Assembly (NCBI GenBank): GCA_013076295.1
Contig: RQOL01000871.1
Span: 328,290-392,289 of the forward strand
From: Sanderia malayensis
Lineage: Eukaryota > Cnidaria > Scyphozoa > Semaeostomeae > Pelagiidae
Length of the DNA stretch: 64,000 nucleotides
Direction of reading: 5' to 3'
In this document: positions 53,701 to 62,968 of the stretch, in pieces
Layout of the letters: each line of letters begins with the position of its first letter
How positions within the stretch are numbered: position 1 is the first letter of the stretch
Made by a program: the position numbers and the translations under genes
Notes under the pieces: model-generated
What the model was told of the DNA's origin: nothing
The model's input: only the letters and a program-made list of their open reading frames with translations
Database searches by the model: none

Positions 53701-54273
53701 TAAAACAGAATTGTCATCATCCGCTTTTGTCACGACAGGGGCAACTAAAACACGCTCGTCAGTCTTGACCAACTGGCGTTCCCCAAACAAAACCAATCCA
53801 CAATGATTACCAGACAAATCTGCTCTTACACGCAAGGGTGTCCCAACAGGTAGCTCAACTACAGAATTCAACGTAGCCACACATTCAGAAGGCAAAGGCT
53901 CAAAACCAACCTCTACCCCATGTGTTCTCAATACTTTTTCACGATAGTCAATGACAAAATTTCCTCCTCTTAAAAATTTATCTCCCAATAACAAATCAAA
54001 CTTAAAATCATCTACAATAACAACAAACAAGTCAAAATAAGCTCCTCCTATGCAAAGCGAAACGTTCCCTTCACCAATCACAGCCAAATTCTTCCCGCCA
54101 GCTCCAACAAGCGAAATTAAAGTATCACGAAATTTTCTACCCATGCAAACCTCATTCCAAAAATTATAGTCAATTAAATTATACCTTGCCCCAGTGTCAA
54201 CAAAAATGTCCACATCAACATTGTTCGTCTTACCCCTAACCCAAATTCCTTCCTTCGCCAATCTTGAAATCAA
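50704..54273 (-). CDS. Gypsy pol polyprotein
   Basis: 1189 codons, no break. Protease VDIFVDTGARYNLIDY (catalytic DTG near residue 27). RT: SSPVVLIEKPNGEYRFCVDY, TTIDLQSGFWQIPM, MPFGLANAPATFQRLM, CLVYLDDVIVFA (YLDD). RNase H: FKLYTDACDYGLGAVLAQ, LQKEALGIVWAL, IVTDHRPLKWL. Integrase: HQLSGHPGFFRTYRKVQQKY with CEECAKFK zinc site, IVAMDFVGPLP (Asp), ELLSDRGSHFTAQ (Asp), STNGLNEHLNGTL (Glu). The C-terminal ~60 residues (VTKYFVEFNDGHTQWIDSEF) resemble a small beta-barrel of unclear type, not a standard chromodomain. Translation likely continues from gag through UGA; the listed start is the first Met after it. Confidence 0.95.
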   Translation of the reverse strand: MISRLAKEGIWVRGKTNNVDVDIFVDTGARYNLIDYNFWNEVCMGRKFRDTLISLVGAGGKNLAVIGEGNVSLCIGGAYFDLFVVIVDDFKFDLLLGDKFLRGGNFVIDYREKVLRTHGVEVGFEPLPSECVATLNSVVELPVGTPLRVRADLSGNHCGLVLFGERQLVKTDERVLVAPVVTKADDDNSVLLELVNTTRSKVSLQPGTKVMHLQPFDAIVDDSVQTMVEGQQNTAEVPIGDFKLEHLSDDEQAELLRVLERHHVWPKSEKLGTTHLVQHPIDVQGAQPVRQRPYRVPETKRKIIAQEVQKMLLSEVIQPSASPWSSPVVLIEKPNGEYRFCVDYRRLNAVTKKDAYPLPRIDETLDALGNAKVFTTIDLQSGFWQIPMKQEDREKTAFATHNGHYSFNVMPFGLANAPATFQRLMDLVLSGLHWTHCLVYLDDVIVFAPTVEEHLKRLDVALDRIEKAGLTLKPAKCQWLRRSVKFLGHIVSEEGVTVDPAKVSSVKNFPIPQNKTDVRSFLGLTGYYRRFIADYASRSKPLVDLTKKKRLFQWTKDADDVFQELKDCLISAPVLQCPDFSLQFKLYTDACDYGLGAVLAQETDDGEAVIAYASRILKPSEAKYAVLQKEALGIVWALKYFYPYLYGRHFTIVTDHRPLKWLKTMDAPNNLFARWISEIQGYDFDVIHRPGKLHGNADALSRCPVQDDLLAVATGDVIQLQKQDEYAGKWIVFLSEGELPSDKDLANKMVKEKESFVVGDDGMLYRKCKTKTGHARRQLVVPKLQIGQILMRMHDHQLSGHPGFFRTYRKVQQKYFWPKMKSDIKRHIRHCEECAKFKSPKPAGKTPLKSIVTSRPLQIVAMDFVGPLPNSDRGNTYALVMVDHFSRWPVVYSVDNIEAETVAVKLQDFIHTYGCPEELLSDRGSHFTAQLIKALTKQTGVKKIYTCAFRPSTNGLNEHLNGTLFQGVKIYASKRPSTWDQYLDALVFAYRTTPHSVTQHTPAFLMFGRELNSPLDMKPPTRLYTDDPVKNMQNERQLAYEIVKNLVSKEQARQKKHHDKNLPRVKVTVGEKVWLRDFIIKKGTSKKFHQPWKGPYEVVKIVGENNVEINIGGTKREKTKRVNLEQIKKANEIDGSPSDIAKVMDKMRTRIPGQRLVTKYFVEFNDGHTQWIDSEFVPDELSQEFNTKK

Positions 54274-54348
54274 CGAGCAGTTTAGATCGATAATTTCTGA
54301 ATCCGGAGAGACTTGTTGCTCTTCTTCAATCTCTCCGTTCGTCTGGCA

Positions 54349-55284
54349 TCAAGATCTGGGCGTGGTCTGTTCTGAAATCGGTTCTTCGGCTGCTGGGCAT
54401 CTTCTATCCAATGCTGGGTTCACGTGCATGGGCTGTCTGTACTGAGCCAAGGGGCAATTTCTTCTTATGTGACCAGTCTGATTGCATCCATAACACACGA
54501 TAGGGGTTCTTCTTTCTGCTCCAGGGGGGTGATTCCAGGTGTTATCATTTCGTCTGGCTGTTGCTAGTTCCTGTACCGCGGTCGTTAAGCTCTGTATTGC
54601 TTTCCAGATTTCCTGATTACTGCGTTCTCTATCGCTATTAAACTTCTGGATCAGGCCAATCAAGTCTTCAGAAACTTCATTCACACCAGCAGACCGCTTG
54701 CCAACCGAGTTAAGGAAAACCTCCCTTCTTTCTGCGGACTGGACAGCTTCTTGAAAGGAATTGGGGCACTTTTCCCACACTGTTTCTTTTATCTCTTGCC
54801 GCAGTCCTTTGATGAAGCATTCGCTGGCGATTCGGTCTTTTTGCGCTGCACTGTCCAAGCCATCATGCCCCTTCATAACGAGTTTGTCTACTCGTTCAGA
54901 AAACTCTATGACAGACTCTTTGGATCCCTGTTTTATCTCGTGGAGTTTCTGTCTGGCCAAATATCGCTTCTCTTCGGTGTTGAATGTTTCATCGAGGGAA
55001 TCCTTCAATTCTTCGAGGCTATTCCTGACGTTTTCTGGGAATCTCCAAAATAAACGCCCCGCTCTTCCGGTCAGGTAGACAGGCATCATCGTCAGTTGTT
55101 GCTGTGGAGTCCAGTTGTTTGCATTTGCTGCGACTTCCCAGCGAATCAACCACTCAGCAATATCTTCTTCATCTTTCCCAGAGAATGTCTGAATGTCAAC
55201 AATCGTTCTTTGTGGCCTAGCATTTTCTCGAATATTTTCCTGAACTGCAGGTATAGCTTCGTTTTCTTCGTATCGTCGTGCCAT
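54349..55284 (-). CDS. Gypsy gag protein
   Basis: 311 codons from ATG at 55284. Capsid-like helical region (TFSGKDEEDIAEWLIRWEVA, LTGRAGRLFWRFPENV, ESVIEFSERVDKLVMKG) and one CCHC knuckle (CYGCNQTGHIRRNC). It ends RS then TGA (54349-54351). The same frame stays open past this stop into pol, so readthrough rather than frameshifting is the likely route to Gag-Pol. Confidence 0.93.
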   Translation of the reverse strand: MARRYEENEAIPAVQENIRENARPQRTIVDIQTFSGKDEEDIAEWLIRWEVAANANNWTPQQQLTMMPVYLTGRAGRLFWRFPENVRNSLEELKDSLDETFNTEEKRYLARQKLHEIKQGSKESVIEFSERVDKLVMKGHDGLDSAAQKDRIASECFIKGLRQEIKETVWEKCPNSFQEAVQSAERREVFLNSVGKRSAGVNEVSEDLIGLIQKFNSDRERSNQEIWKAIQSLTTAVQELATARRNDNTWNHPPGAERRTPIVCYGCNQTGHIRRNCPLAQYRQPMHVNPALDRRCPAAEEPISEQTTPRS

Positions 55285-55323
55285 GTTGATTTTGAGTTCG
55301 TCGAGTCTTGCTCTCGATCAGTA

Positions 55324-55340
55324 TCCCGCTCCTGTCACCA
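55324..55340 (-). promoter_or_regulatory. Gypsy primer-binding site
   Basis: Minus strand TGGTGACAGGAGCGGGA starts 8 bases after the 5' LTR end (55349). The TGG start fits a tRNA 3' end. Confidence 0.6.
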
Positions 55341-55348
55341 ATTTAAAT

Positions 55349-55642
55349 TGTCACAGACCCCAATAACCGAGAGGAATAGACAAGATAAAGTTCAACCAGA
55401 TTCTCAGTCTGCTACTCGAATGTATCTCTCTCTACTGACACAATTTCACTTATTTATATAAAAGGGAAAACTAAAAATAAACATTGCGTGGAAGGAATTA
55501 CATAAACTATAAAAATAACATAGGTACGTGTGCAAACAATTTCGTAAACGTAGCAGGTTAAGTTTCCATATAAAAACATTGCGGATGATACTAAATATAG
55601 AGATTACGTAACGGGCTCGATGCTCATGAGTAAATCGTGACA
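55349..55642 (-). repeat. Gypsy 5' LTR
   Basis: 294 bp, same sequence as 50314-50607. A CTTT duplication lies at 55643-55646. Confidence 0.95.
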
Positions 55643-56018
55643 CTTTTTTCTTTGATAGTCCACATATTCCAATTTAAACCGGTTTTACTTATGTGCAGAT
55701 GTAAGGACGTGATCTCTAACCTTGATAACTCCAAAACCTTGTTCATATGAGGTGACGTGGCCCATCGAGGTGGGATAGCCCACAGAAGTCAGATCCAGTC
55801 GACAAAGTGACTGGTATGCAGAAACGCTTCTGCGTTTATACATGAGAAGTGAGCTAACCAGCCCCCTGAGGTGGAATGAAATTGTCAATAGTTCGCAAAC
55901 GTGAATATTAAGTCGTAAATCGGGTTTCCAAACAAAGTGGCTGACAGATCCAAACTGGCATTGTGGGGAGTTTGGACGTTCAATTGGACTATCTGATGCA
56001 ATTGAACCTATGAAATAG

Positions 56019-56250
56019 ATGTCGGTTGAAAAAAGGAGTGCCTATTTAAAATTGAAGAAGGAAAAATCAGGAAAGACACAGAAAGGGCACCAGCGCATAG
56101 AAGGCTTAACCCAAAGGCTTGTCTTGAGATGTAACATTTGCCAAAATGAGTCCATCTGCTCAAAAAGTTCAAAGACTGGACCAACTAAACAGTTTGACAT
56201 TTATACCAGGTCTGTTCACTGTGCACATAAAATTATTTTGCCATACTTAG
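56019..56250 (+). pseudogene. Mutator-like transposase N-terminal fragment (copy B)
   Basis: Counterpart of 20379-20618: MSVEKRSAYLKLKKEKSGK, CNICQNESIC, FDIYTRSVHCAHKI. The frame runs on to 56330 in unrelated sequence. Confidence 0.55.
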
Positions 56251-56516
56251 AAGTATTTTTCGTTTCGCCCTTTTCCATACGGATTTATGCTATTTATGTT
56301 TATGGTTTGGAACTTCGATTTGAATTATAAAATTGCAGTTTTGAAGACTATAGGAGCTGCTTCAAAAAAGTTCGAATAAAAAGACATTTCGCGCAGTTTG
56401 GACACATCAAATTGCATCAATCCAAGCTTTATCTATTTGAGAACAAGAAGATCAGCTTTCGGAAGTCTTTGATTTGACAGAAATACTGCAAGGGGAACTT
56501 TTGTGGGCGCAGTTCT

Positions 56517-56996
56517 TTGGGCCTAAATTTTTTCTTAAATTTGAAAATGGCGGCAAGAAGAATAGACAACAAAATGGCGGCAAACAGAAAAAACTCTGCT
56601 AAAATCAGCAATGGACAGTCTGAGGACTGGATTTGTACACTATGTGATCAGAAATTCACAGAAGACAAAGCAGAGATGTTAGAATGTGAACTCTGCGAAC
56701 AAGATTTTTGCAGAAAATGTTTGAATCTAACGGCCCAAGAATACAAACTACTGAGCAAACGTTCAGATCTTCATTGGTATTGTTCCCCATGTGAAGAAAA
56801 AACAATGAAAAGCATTAAAATAGAGAAAGAAATCTCAGGGAGATGCAAGGAATACTTTGCAATATATGAAAAGAGACTTGTGACCCTCGAAAATGAAATC
56901 TCAAAGAAAGCAGACAAAGCAATGGTAGAATCTCTACTAGACAGTAATGTGCTCAATCAGCAAGTGCTAATGAAAATGATGAACAACCGTAAGTAA
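56517..56996 (+). pseudogene. LINE ORF1 N-terminal half with PHD finger (copy 1)
   Basis: Starts near MAARRIDNKMAANRKNS. PHD-type finger: WICTLCDQKF, MLECELCEQDFCRKCL, LHWYCSPC. A coiled coil follows (EKRLVTLENEISKKADKAM). PHD-like fingers are known in ORF1 of CR1/L2-type LINEs. It stops at 56996; the ORF1 middle is deleted and the C-terminal part resumes at 57004. AACAACCG appears on both sides of the junction. Confidence 0.75.
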
Positions 56997-57003
56997 GCTG
57001 AAC

Positions 57004-57175
57004 AACCGTACAAGAAAGTAAGCATAGTGCACGACATGACTGAAAAAGAAAGGAAAATGAACAAAGAGAAAATAGAAGAAGCCAAGAGGAGGAATACGGA
57101 ATCGTCGGGGGAGTTCAAGTACATTGTGACAGGACCACCATGGGAAAGGAAAGTCGTCAAAACAAAACCAAAGTA
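57004..57175 (+). pseudogene. LINE ORF1 C-terminal fragment (copy 1)
   Basis: KKVSIVHDMTEKERKMNKE, then GEFKYIVTGPPWERKVV and stop: the nucleic-acid-binding C-terminal region of ORF1p, complete in copy 2 at 59899-60252. Confidence 0.6.
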
Positions 57176-57296
57176 GATAGCAAGTATCATACTTCCAATG
57201 TTTCGTTAAAAGTTTCGTTGAGTTCTAAACATATTGTAAATACATTCAACAAGTTAAATCTTATTTTATGCAAATGCAGACAGTCTATCCAACAAG

Positions 57297-57790
57297 ATGG
57301 ATGAACTGAAACTAAGAATTCAATGTGCAAAGGAAAGAATTGACATTATTGGTATAACTGAAGTGTATCCGAAAAATTGTCGTTTCAAACTGGGCAAAGC
57401 CGAGCTAAACCTGGAAGGATATGATTTGTTCATAAACGATCAAGACTCTGATAAAGTAAGAGGAACAGTACTTTACATCAGAAAGGAACTAAAGAGTGAA
57501 GAAGTTAAATTAACTACAGAATTAAAAGAATGAACGCTTGCAAAAATAGATCTAAACATAGTGGAGACACTCAGCTTATTGGCTGCATATACAAAAGTCC
57601 AAGTAGTAACCAACAGAATATAGAGGAACTTTACAAACTAATACCAAAGCTTTCCGAACTCAACAACGGTTTCTCACATATTATGCTTATGGGAGATTTT
57701 AACTACCCCAAAATAAACTGGGAATCGTGGACATGTCAAGGTGACAAGGACGGGGAATTGTTCCTGGAAAGCATAAGAGATTCTGCTAAA
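57297..57790 (+). pseudogene. LINE ORF2 endonuclease fragment (copy 1)
   Basis: Two overlapping frames: MDELKLRIQCAKERIDIIGI then TEVYPKNCRFKLGKAELNL (57297-57533), and after a frame break LIGCIYKSPSSNQQNIEELY and HIMLMGDFNYPKINWESW (57530-57790). GDFNYPKINW is a catalytic block of the exonuclease-endonuclease-phosphatase (APE-like) fold. The RT is absent; P-element sequence follows directly. Confidence 0.8.
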
Positions 57791-57794
57791 AAGA

Positions 57795-58760
57795 TATCAA
57801 TGAAAGCACGACTACAGAGAAAGAAACTGAGGGCCTAACGGAAATGTGTGACAGAAAAGGGGACAGGTTATATTGCTCATGCCTTTGGTGTTCAGAAAAC
57901 CCCTGAATGAGACTTAGGTGAGAAGTTGGCATCAGAAGCACTAGTTTTCATGGTTGTTGGAGCCACAGGCTTGTCTTGGAAATAAATAATTGCCCTTTTT
58001 CTGCACAACAAAATTAACAAAACCAAAAAAAAATGGCAGATGCTGGACTTGTTATCCTCAGTATCGTATGGGATGGAACATTTGTAAACCAAGTAGCAGC
58101 TAGATGTTTTGGTTCTCAATTTGGTGCTTCCTACGAGTCTCTTCCAACTGCATTTCCACATCCAACACATGGATACCTGGTGCACATAATATTTGATATC
58201 TGCCACATTTTGAAATTACTTCAAAACACATTGTAAGTATTCTACTCAATGATTTTTAATCTAGAAATACCATCCAGCTCTGATTGGATTGTAAGTTGAC
58301 CTGGTATATTCCTTAAATTGCAGGGCTGATTGGAAAGAACTCAAAATCATGTACGAGAACAAATTAAAAAAGAGTTAAATTCACTTAAAGAGAAAGAAGG
58401 CTTTACTCTTGCCAACAAGCTCAGCTCAACACACATCCAGTGGCAAATGCATAAAATGAATGCTAGATTGGCAGCTCAGACATTCAGCTCCTCAATTTCA
58501 AATGCCTAGATTTTCTAAGTCAAGATCTCAAGGTAGATGAATTTAATGGTTCTGAGACAACAATCTATTTCGTCAATGCTATCCACAGGGCATTTGATAT
58601 TTTGAATTCACACACCCCAAGAGTCAGCAGGAAAAAGCACTTTTTCACCAATCAACCCTTGGCACGCAGGAAAATGCATTAATAAGGGCCCATGTACACT
58701 ACAGTTTGAAAAAGCCATTAGCCAACTTTGGCAACCACAGACTTTGGGAATCCGGCATGA
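57795..58760 (+). pseudogene. P-element/THAP9-like transposase (copy 1)
   Basis: Pieces in order: EKLASEALVFMVVGATGLSW near 57930 (the ALVFMVV block), MADAGLVILSIVWDGTFVNQ (58034, Asp block), HPTHGYLVHIIFDICHILKL with LLQNTL, then a splice site (58232 then GTAAGT; acceptor 58323) joining to ADWKEL. After that a stop (KKS*) and a change of frame lead to EKEGFTLANKLSSTHIQWQM, AQTFSSSISNA and IYFVNAIHRAFDILNSHTPR. The spliced join restores the conserved NTLADW. No THAP finger is attached. Broken in several places. Confidence 0.8.
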
Positions 58761-59444
58761 CAAGAAAACTATTTCAAAATTATTTCATCTCCAGAAATGT
58801 ATACATTTGGATTAACACCTAGCCGCACGAAGGGCATAAATTTAGCATTGAGATCGTTTCACGTAAATGTGTAATCATGAAGAACATTGCAAAAAAATCA
58901 AAAGTGTCCTTGCTCATTCAAAAATTTACATACCAATAGTTAGTAAATTCAATTCACAATTTCGCCTGTAATACACCCAAGCACGTCGATGTTGATAGAG
59001 AGATAGAAAACTCTCTGTGACCAACAACTGCATTCGCGTATTACGAAGCAATTGAAAAACATACAAATACCAGAAAAATTTTCGGTACCTTCGTTGCCTA
59101 TTGGTTTCCAACAACAAAAGTATAGCAGCAAAAAGCTGAAATGTTAGGTGTTCGTTCATTTTAATGCAAGAACCTATTTTGTGCAAATTCGAACACAATT
59201 TTAACAGAAGTGAAAGTTGTGCATTGATTAGACACGAAAGGATTACAAGACAATGATAATGCTTTTGGCTAATCGTTTTGAGTACCTCCAGAGGTGCTCA
59301 GAAATGCCCAATCGGTATCTTTGATGTCGTATCAAATTTCGGGCAAAAGGAAAAATCGAAAAAATAGCATATACACTGTGTCGGGAACATTTAATCCCTT
59401 AACGACTCAAGGAAGCCCAATTTTTCTGTAGTGTACATGGGCCC
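58686..59444. mobile_element. Harbinger-type MITE, 759 bp, at the duplication junction
   Basis: The ends GGGCCCATGTACACTACAG and CTGTAGTGTACATGGGCCC are exact inverses; the same GGGCCCATGTACA end as 26292-27076. Flanks are TAA on the left and TAT on the right, a one-base mismatch to a 3-bp duplication. No coding motif; weak open frames on the minus strand (58926-59198) only. Confidence 0.85.
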
Positions 59445-59612
59445 TATAGGAGCTGCTTTAAAAAAGTTCGAATAAAAAGACATTTCGCGCAGTTGGGACA
59501 CATCAAATTGCATCAATCCAAGCTTTATCTATTTGAGAACAAGAAGATCAGCTTTCGGATGTCTTTGATTTGACAGAAATACTGCAAAGGGAGCTTTTGT
59601 GGGCGCAGTTCT

Positions 59613-59885
59613 TTGGGCCTAAATTTTTTCATAAATTTGAAAATGGCGGCAAAAAGAATAGACAACAAAATGGCGGCAAGTAGAAAAAACTCTGCTAAAA
59701 TCAGCCATGGACAGTCTGAGGACTGGATTTGTACACTATGCGATCAGAAATTCACAGAAGACAAAGCAGATATGTTAGAATGTGAACTCTGCGAACATCA
59801 TTTTTGCAGAAAATGTTTGAATCTAACGGCCCAAGAATACAAACTACTGAGCAAACGTTCAGATCTTCATTGGTATTGTCGATGA
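59613..59885 (+). pseudogene. LINE ORF1 PHD finger (copy 2)
   Basis: Same start and finger as 56517-56770 (CTLCDQKF, CELCEHHFCRKC, LHWYC), then an early stop. The coiled-coil part present in copy 1 is deleted here. Confidence 0.75.
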
Positions 59886-59898
59886 GCTTTGCAATATA

Positions 59899-60252
59899 AT
59901 GGGCATTGAACCATTTAGTGTTGCAGCAGTTACCAGGCTTGGCAGGCGTGTTACAAAAGAGCAAGATAAAGGAGATGTACACAATCAAGAACGACCAAGG
60001 CCTGTAAAAGTTATATTTGAGCATGAAAAAGCAAAAGGATACTTCATGAAAAGTCTAAAAAATCTTGCATCAGCTGAACAACCGTACAAAAAAGTAAGCA
60101 TAGTGCACGACATGACTGAAAAAGAAAGGAAAATAAACAAAGAGAAAATAGAAGAAGCCAAGAGGAGGAATACGGAATCGTCGGGGGAATTCAAGTACAT
60201 TGTGACAGGACCACCGTGGGAAAGGAAAGTCGTCAAAACAAAACCAAAGTAG
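59899..60252 (+). pseudogene. LINE ORF1 C-terminal region (copy 2)
   Basis: 117 codons: FSVAAVTRLGRRVTKEQDKG, RPRPVKVIFEHEKAKGYFMK, VSIVHDMTEKERKINKEK, FKYIVTGPPWERKVV. This is the single-strand-nucleic-acid-binding (RRM-like plus C-terminal) part of an L2/CR1-type ORF1p; its first half is missing from copy 1. Confidence 0.7.
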
Positions 60253-60269
60253 ATAGCAAGTATCATACT

Positions 60270-60870
60270 TCCAATGTTTCGTTAAAAGTTTCGTTGAGTT
60301 CTAAACATATTGTAAATACATTCAACAAGTTAAACTTATTTTATGCAAATGCAGACAGTCTATCCAACAAGATGGATGAACTGAAACTAAGAATTCAATG
60401 TGCAAAGGAAAGAATTGACATTATTGGTATGACTGAAGTGTATCCGAAAAATTGTCGTTTCAAACTGGGCAAAGCCGAGCTAAACCTGGAAGGGTATGAT
60501 TTGTTCATAAACGATCAAGACTCTGATAAAGTAAGAGGAACAGCACTTTACATCAGAAAGGAACTAAAGAGTGAAGAAGTTAAATTAACTACAGAATTAA
60601 AAGAATGAACGCTTGCAAAAATAGATCTATACATAGTGGAGACACTCAGCTTATTGGCTGCATGTACAAAAGTCCAAGTAGCAACCAACAGAATATAGAG
60701 GAATTTTACAAACTAATACCAAAGCTTTCCGAACCCAACAACGGTTTCTCACATATTATGCTTATGGGAGATTTTAACTACCCCAAAATAAACTGGGAAT
60801 CGTGGACATGTCAAGGTGACAAGGACGGGGAATTGTTCCTGGAAAGCATAAGAGATTCTGCTAAAAAGAT
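60270..60870 (+). pseudogene. LINE ORF2 endonuclease fragment (copy 2)
   Basis: Better preserved N-terminus than copy 1: LNLFYANADSLSNKMDELKL, then IIGMTEVYPKNCRFKLGKAE, the same frame break at 60605, and LMGDFNYPKINWESW. It ends where P-element sequence begins. Confidence 0.8.
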
Positions 60871-62289
60871 ATCAATGAAAGCACGACTACAGAGAAGGAA
60901 ACCGAGGGCCAAACGGAAAAGTGTGACAGAAAAGGGGACAGGTTATATTGCTCATGCCTTTGGTGTTCAAAAAACCCCTGAATGAGACTTAGGTGAGAAG
61001 TTGGCATCAGAAGCACTAGTTTTCATGGTTGTTGGAGCCACAGGCTTGTCTTGGAAATAAATAATTGCCCTTTTTCTGTACAACAAAATTAACTAAACAA
61101 AAAAAAATGGCAGATGCTGGACTTGTTATCCTCAGTATCGTATGGGATGGAACATTTGTAAACCAAGTAGCAGCTAGATGTCTTGGTTGTCAATTTGGTG
61201 CTTCCTACCAGTCTCTTTCAACTGCATTTCCACATCCAACACATGGATACCTGGTGCACATAATATTTGATATCTGTTGGGAAAAGCCCTCGTTATTATC
61301 TCATTATTATTATTATCTTATTCGTATGACTCACCGTATATTAATGTTATTTTTGCACACCGAACAGTTAAGAAGTTCCTCTTTACTCTATATGCTTAGC
61401 GCTTCGTGCGTAATAACCTCGTTTTCGTGTAGAGACAAGGAAATGAGTAAAAGTTTAGAACTTTCTAGTATCTCCTTTAACGTCAATCTATTGTATCAAG
61501 GCTTAAGCAGCGTAGAATTTGATTGGTTTGACTAACTGTTTTTCTTACTTTTGATTGGATAGCTAAATTTATAGATCTTGTTGTTCACTTATAAAAAACC
61601 CTTCTGTGTAACTTGGTAGTGAGATCAAAGAGGAGTAACATGATGTAGAAAGCGTTGTCTTGAATTATATGATTATACAGTGGGAATAGAGCTGCGTCTT
61701 ATTCGTGTTTCTCTGCGAATCAGTAAGAAGAGAATTTAAGATTCTCTACAATATCTGCCACATTTTGAAATTACTTCAAAACACATTGTAAGTATTCTAC
61801 TCAATGATTTTTAATCTAGAAATACCATCTAGATCTGATTGGATTGTAAGTTGACCTGGTATATTCTTTAAATAGCAGGGCTGATTGGAAAGAACTCAAA
61901 ATCATGCACGAAAACAAACTAAAGAAGAGTTAAATTCATTTAAAGAGAAAGAAGGCTTTACTCTTGCCAACAAGCTCAGCTCAACACACATCCAGTGGCA
62001 AATGCATAAAATGAATGTTAGATTGGCAGCTCAGACACTCAGCTCGTCAATTTCAAATGCATTAGATTTTCTAAGTCAAGACCTCGAGGTAGATGAATTT
62101 CATAGTTCTGAGATAACAATCTATTTCGTCAATGCTATCGACAGAGCATTTGATATTTTGAATTCACACACCCCAAGAGTCAACAGGTATAAAACACTTT
62201 TTCACCAATCAGCCCTTGGCACGCAGGAAAATGCATTAATAAGCACAGGAAATCTTGCAGCAAGACAACTGTCGGCAGTGGCATCATAG
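60870..62289 (+). pseudogene. P-element/THAP9-like transposase (copy 2)
   Basis: Same pieces as copy 1: GEKLASEALVFMVV near 60995, MADAGLVILSIVWDG (61106), FPHPTHGYLVHIIFDIC up to the solo LTR at 61275, CHILKLLQNTL after it (61751), splice join 61787 to 61879, then DWKELK, the same stop as copy 1, and 61930-62289 with EKEGFTLANKLSSTHIQWQM, AQTLSSSISNALDFLSQDLE and TIYFVNAIDRAFDILNSHTP. The shared defects show that the gene was already broken when duplicated. Confidence 0.8.
61275..61750 (+). mobile_element. Solo LTR, 476 bp
   Basis: TGTTGGGAAAAGCC...TTCTCTACA with TG...CA ends, flanked by ATATC on both sides (61270-61274, 61751-61755). It is absent from the first copy of the block at 58198, which gives the empty site. 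A TATAAAAAA-like word lies near 61590. It differs from the BEL and Gypsy LTRs here. Orientation assigned from the TATA-like word only. Confidence 0.85.
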
Positions 62290-62960
62290 ATTGGGTGCAA
62301 GGTCGTAATCTACTGAAGCGGGAAATGCGAAAGAGAAGTCCTGTGCAAACCAGTCTATCCTCAAAGCTACTTGCTGACATAGAGGTTCTCGCAAGGTCAT
62401 TTAGAAATCCTTTTCTCCTGTATAAGAGGCCGAAATGGATGGAATAACAACCAAAATACCGTGCAATTTCATGCAGACAATGTGAGAAAAAGATTGACCC
62501 TGCAAATTTTTTACGTACTATGCTTCAGGAATAAAACCCTAACAAGAATTTTAAAAACCTTTCAATGAGAGAAAAATATAACCAGGTGATAGCTTTATTT
62601 CTTTTTCAATCCGAGATGCTTTCAAATGTACTTCGGCTTGTCTGAAGCCCCTAGACCCAGCAAAACAATCGCACATTGCAGGGCATATTTTGACATTGTA
62701 ACAACTGGGCCATTTGCAAAAAAATTGTCACTTGACGTCAAAATAGTAGTTTTCTGTAATGAAATCAGACTTTTATCTGATAGAATTTTTTTCTTACAAA
62801 AAATTTAACCGAAAAACAGCCTTTCGGTCAAGGCTCGCCGCTATTTAGAAAAAAAGGTTAGGCCGAAGTAAACAAATCTCTGTCGTTGACAAGAGAGGCG
62901 AGCGATGAACAATAAAAGGCGCGCAAAAAAACACATTTTGATTTTGTAGCGATATCTTTT
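62290..62960. other. P-element tail sequence, no intact gene
   Basis: Degenerate sequence after the P-element frame; no frame of known family. A possible start of the next element lies near 62940. Confidence 0.4.
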
Positions 62961-62968
62961 TCAAAATG

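Larger units (their letters stand above)
50314..55642 (-). mobile_element. Full-length Ty3/Gypsy LTR retrotransposon
   Basis: Two 294-bp LTRs with no difference seen by eye, flanked by CTTT (50310-50313, 55643-55646). Minus-strand gag and a 1189-codon pol, both uninterrupted and in the same frame, separated by one UGA. PBS and polypurine tract are in place. Pol order PR-RT-RH-IN defines Ty3/Gypsy. This is the most intact element in the window. Confidence 0.95.
40616..56250. mobile_element. Interspersed repeat S, copy B, with three insertions
   Basis: Segments 40616-40664, 41493-42012, 48174-50313 and 55643-56250 are collinear with 17166-20630. The gaps are exactly the Tigger remnant, the BEL element and the Gypsy element, each with its own target duplication. 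Copy A lacks all three. Confidence 0.85.
56340..58685 (+). repeat. LINE/P-element block, first copy of a direct duplication
   Basis: Collinear with 59445-62252 (offset about 3.07-3.10 kb) from TATAGGAGCTGCTT to GGAAAATGCATTAATAA. The copies differ by substitutions and by different internal deletions in the LINE part. Confidence 0.85.
59445..62252 (+). repeat. LINE/P-element block, second copy of the duplication
   Basis: See 56340-58685. This copy also contains a solo LTR (61275-61750) and continues about 40 bp further into P-element sequence. Confidence 0.85.

Noticed and set aside
57900..58010. KPLNET...GEKLASEALVFMVVGATG resembled an OPA3 protein end
   Set aside because: The same sequence fits the ALVFMVV block of P-element/THAP9 transposases, and the next blocks (ADAGLVILSIVWDG, HILKLLQNTLADW) are P-element, in order.
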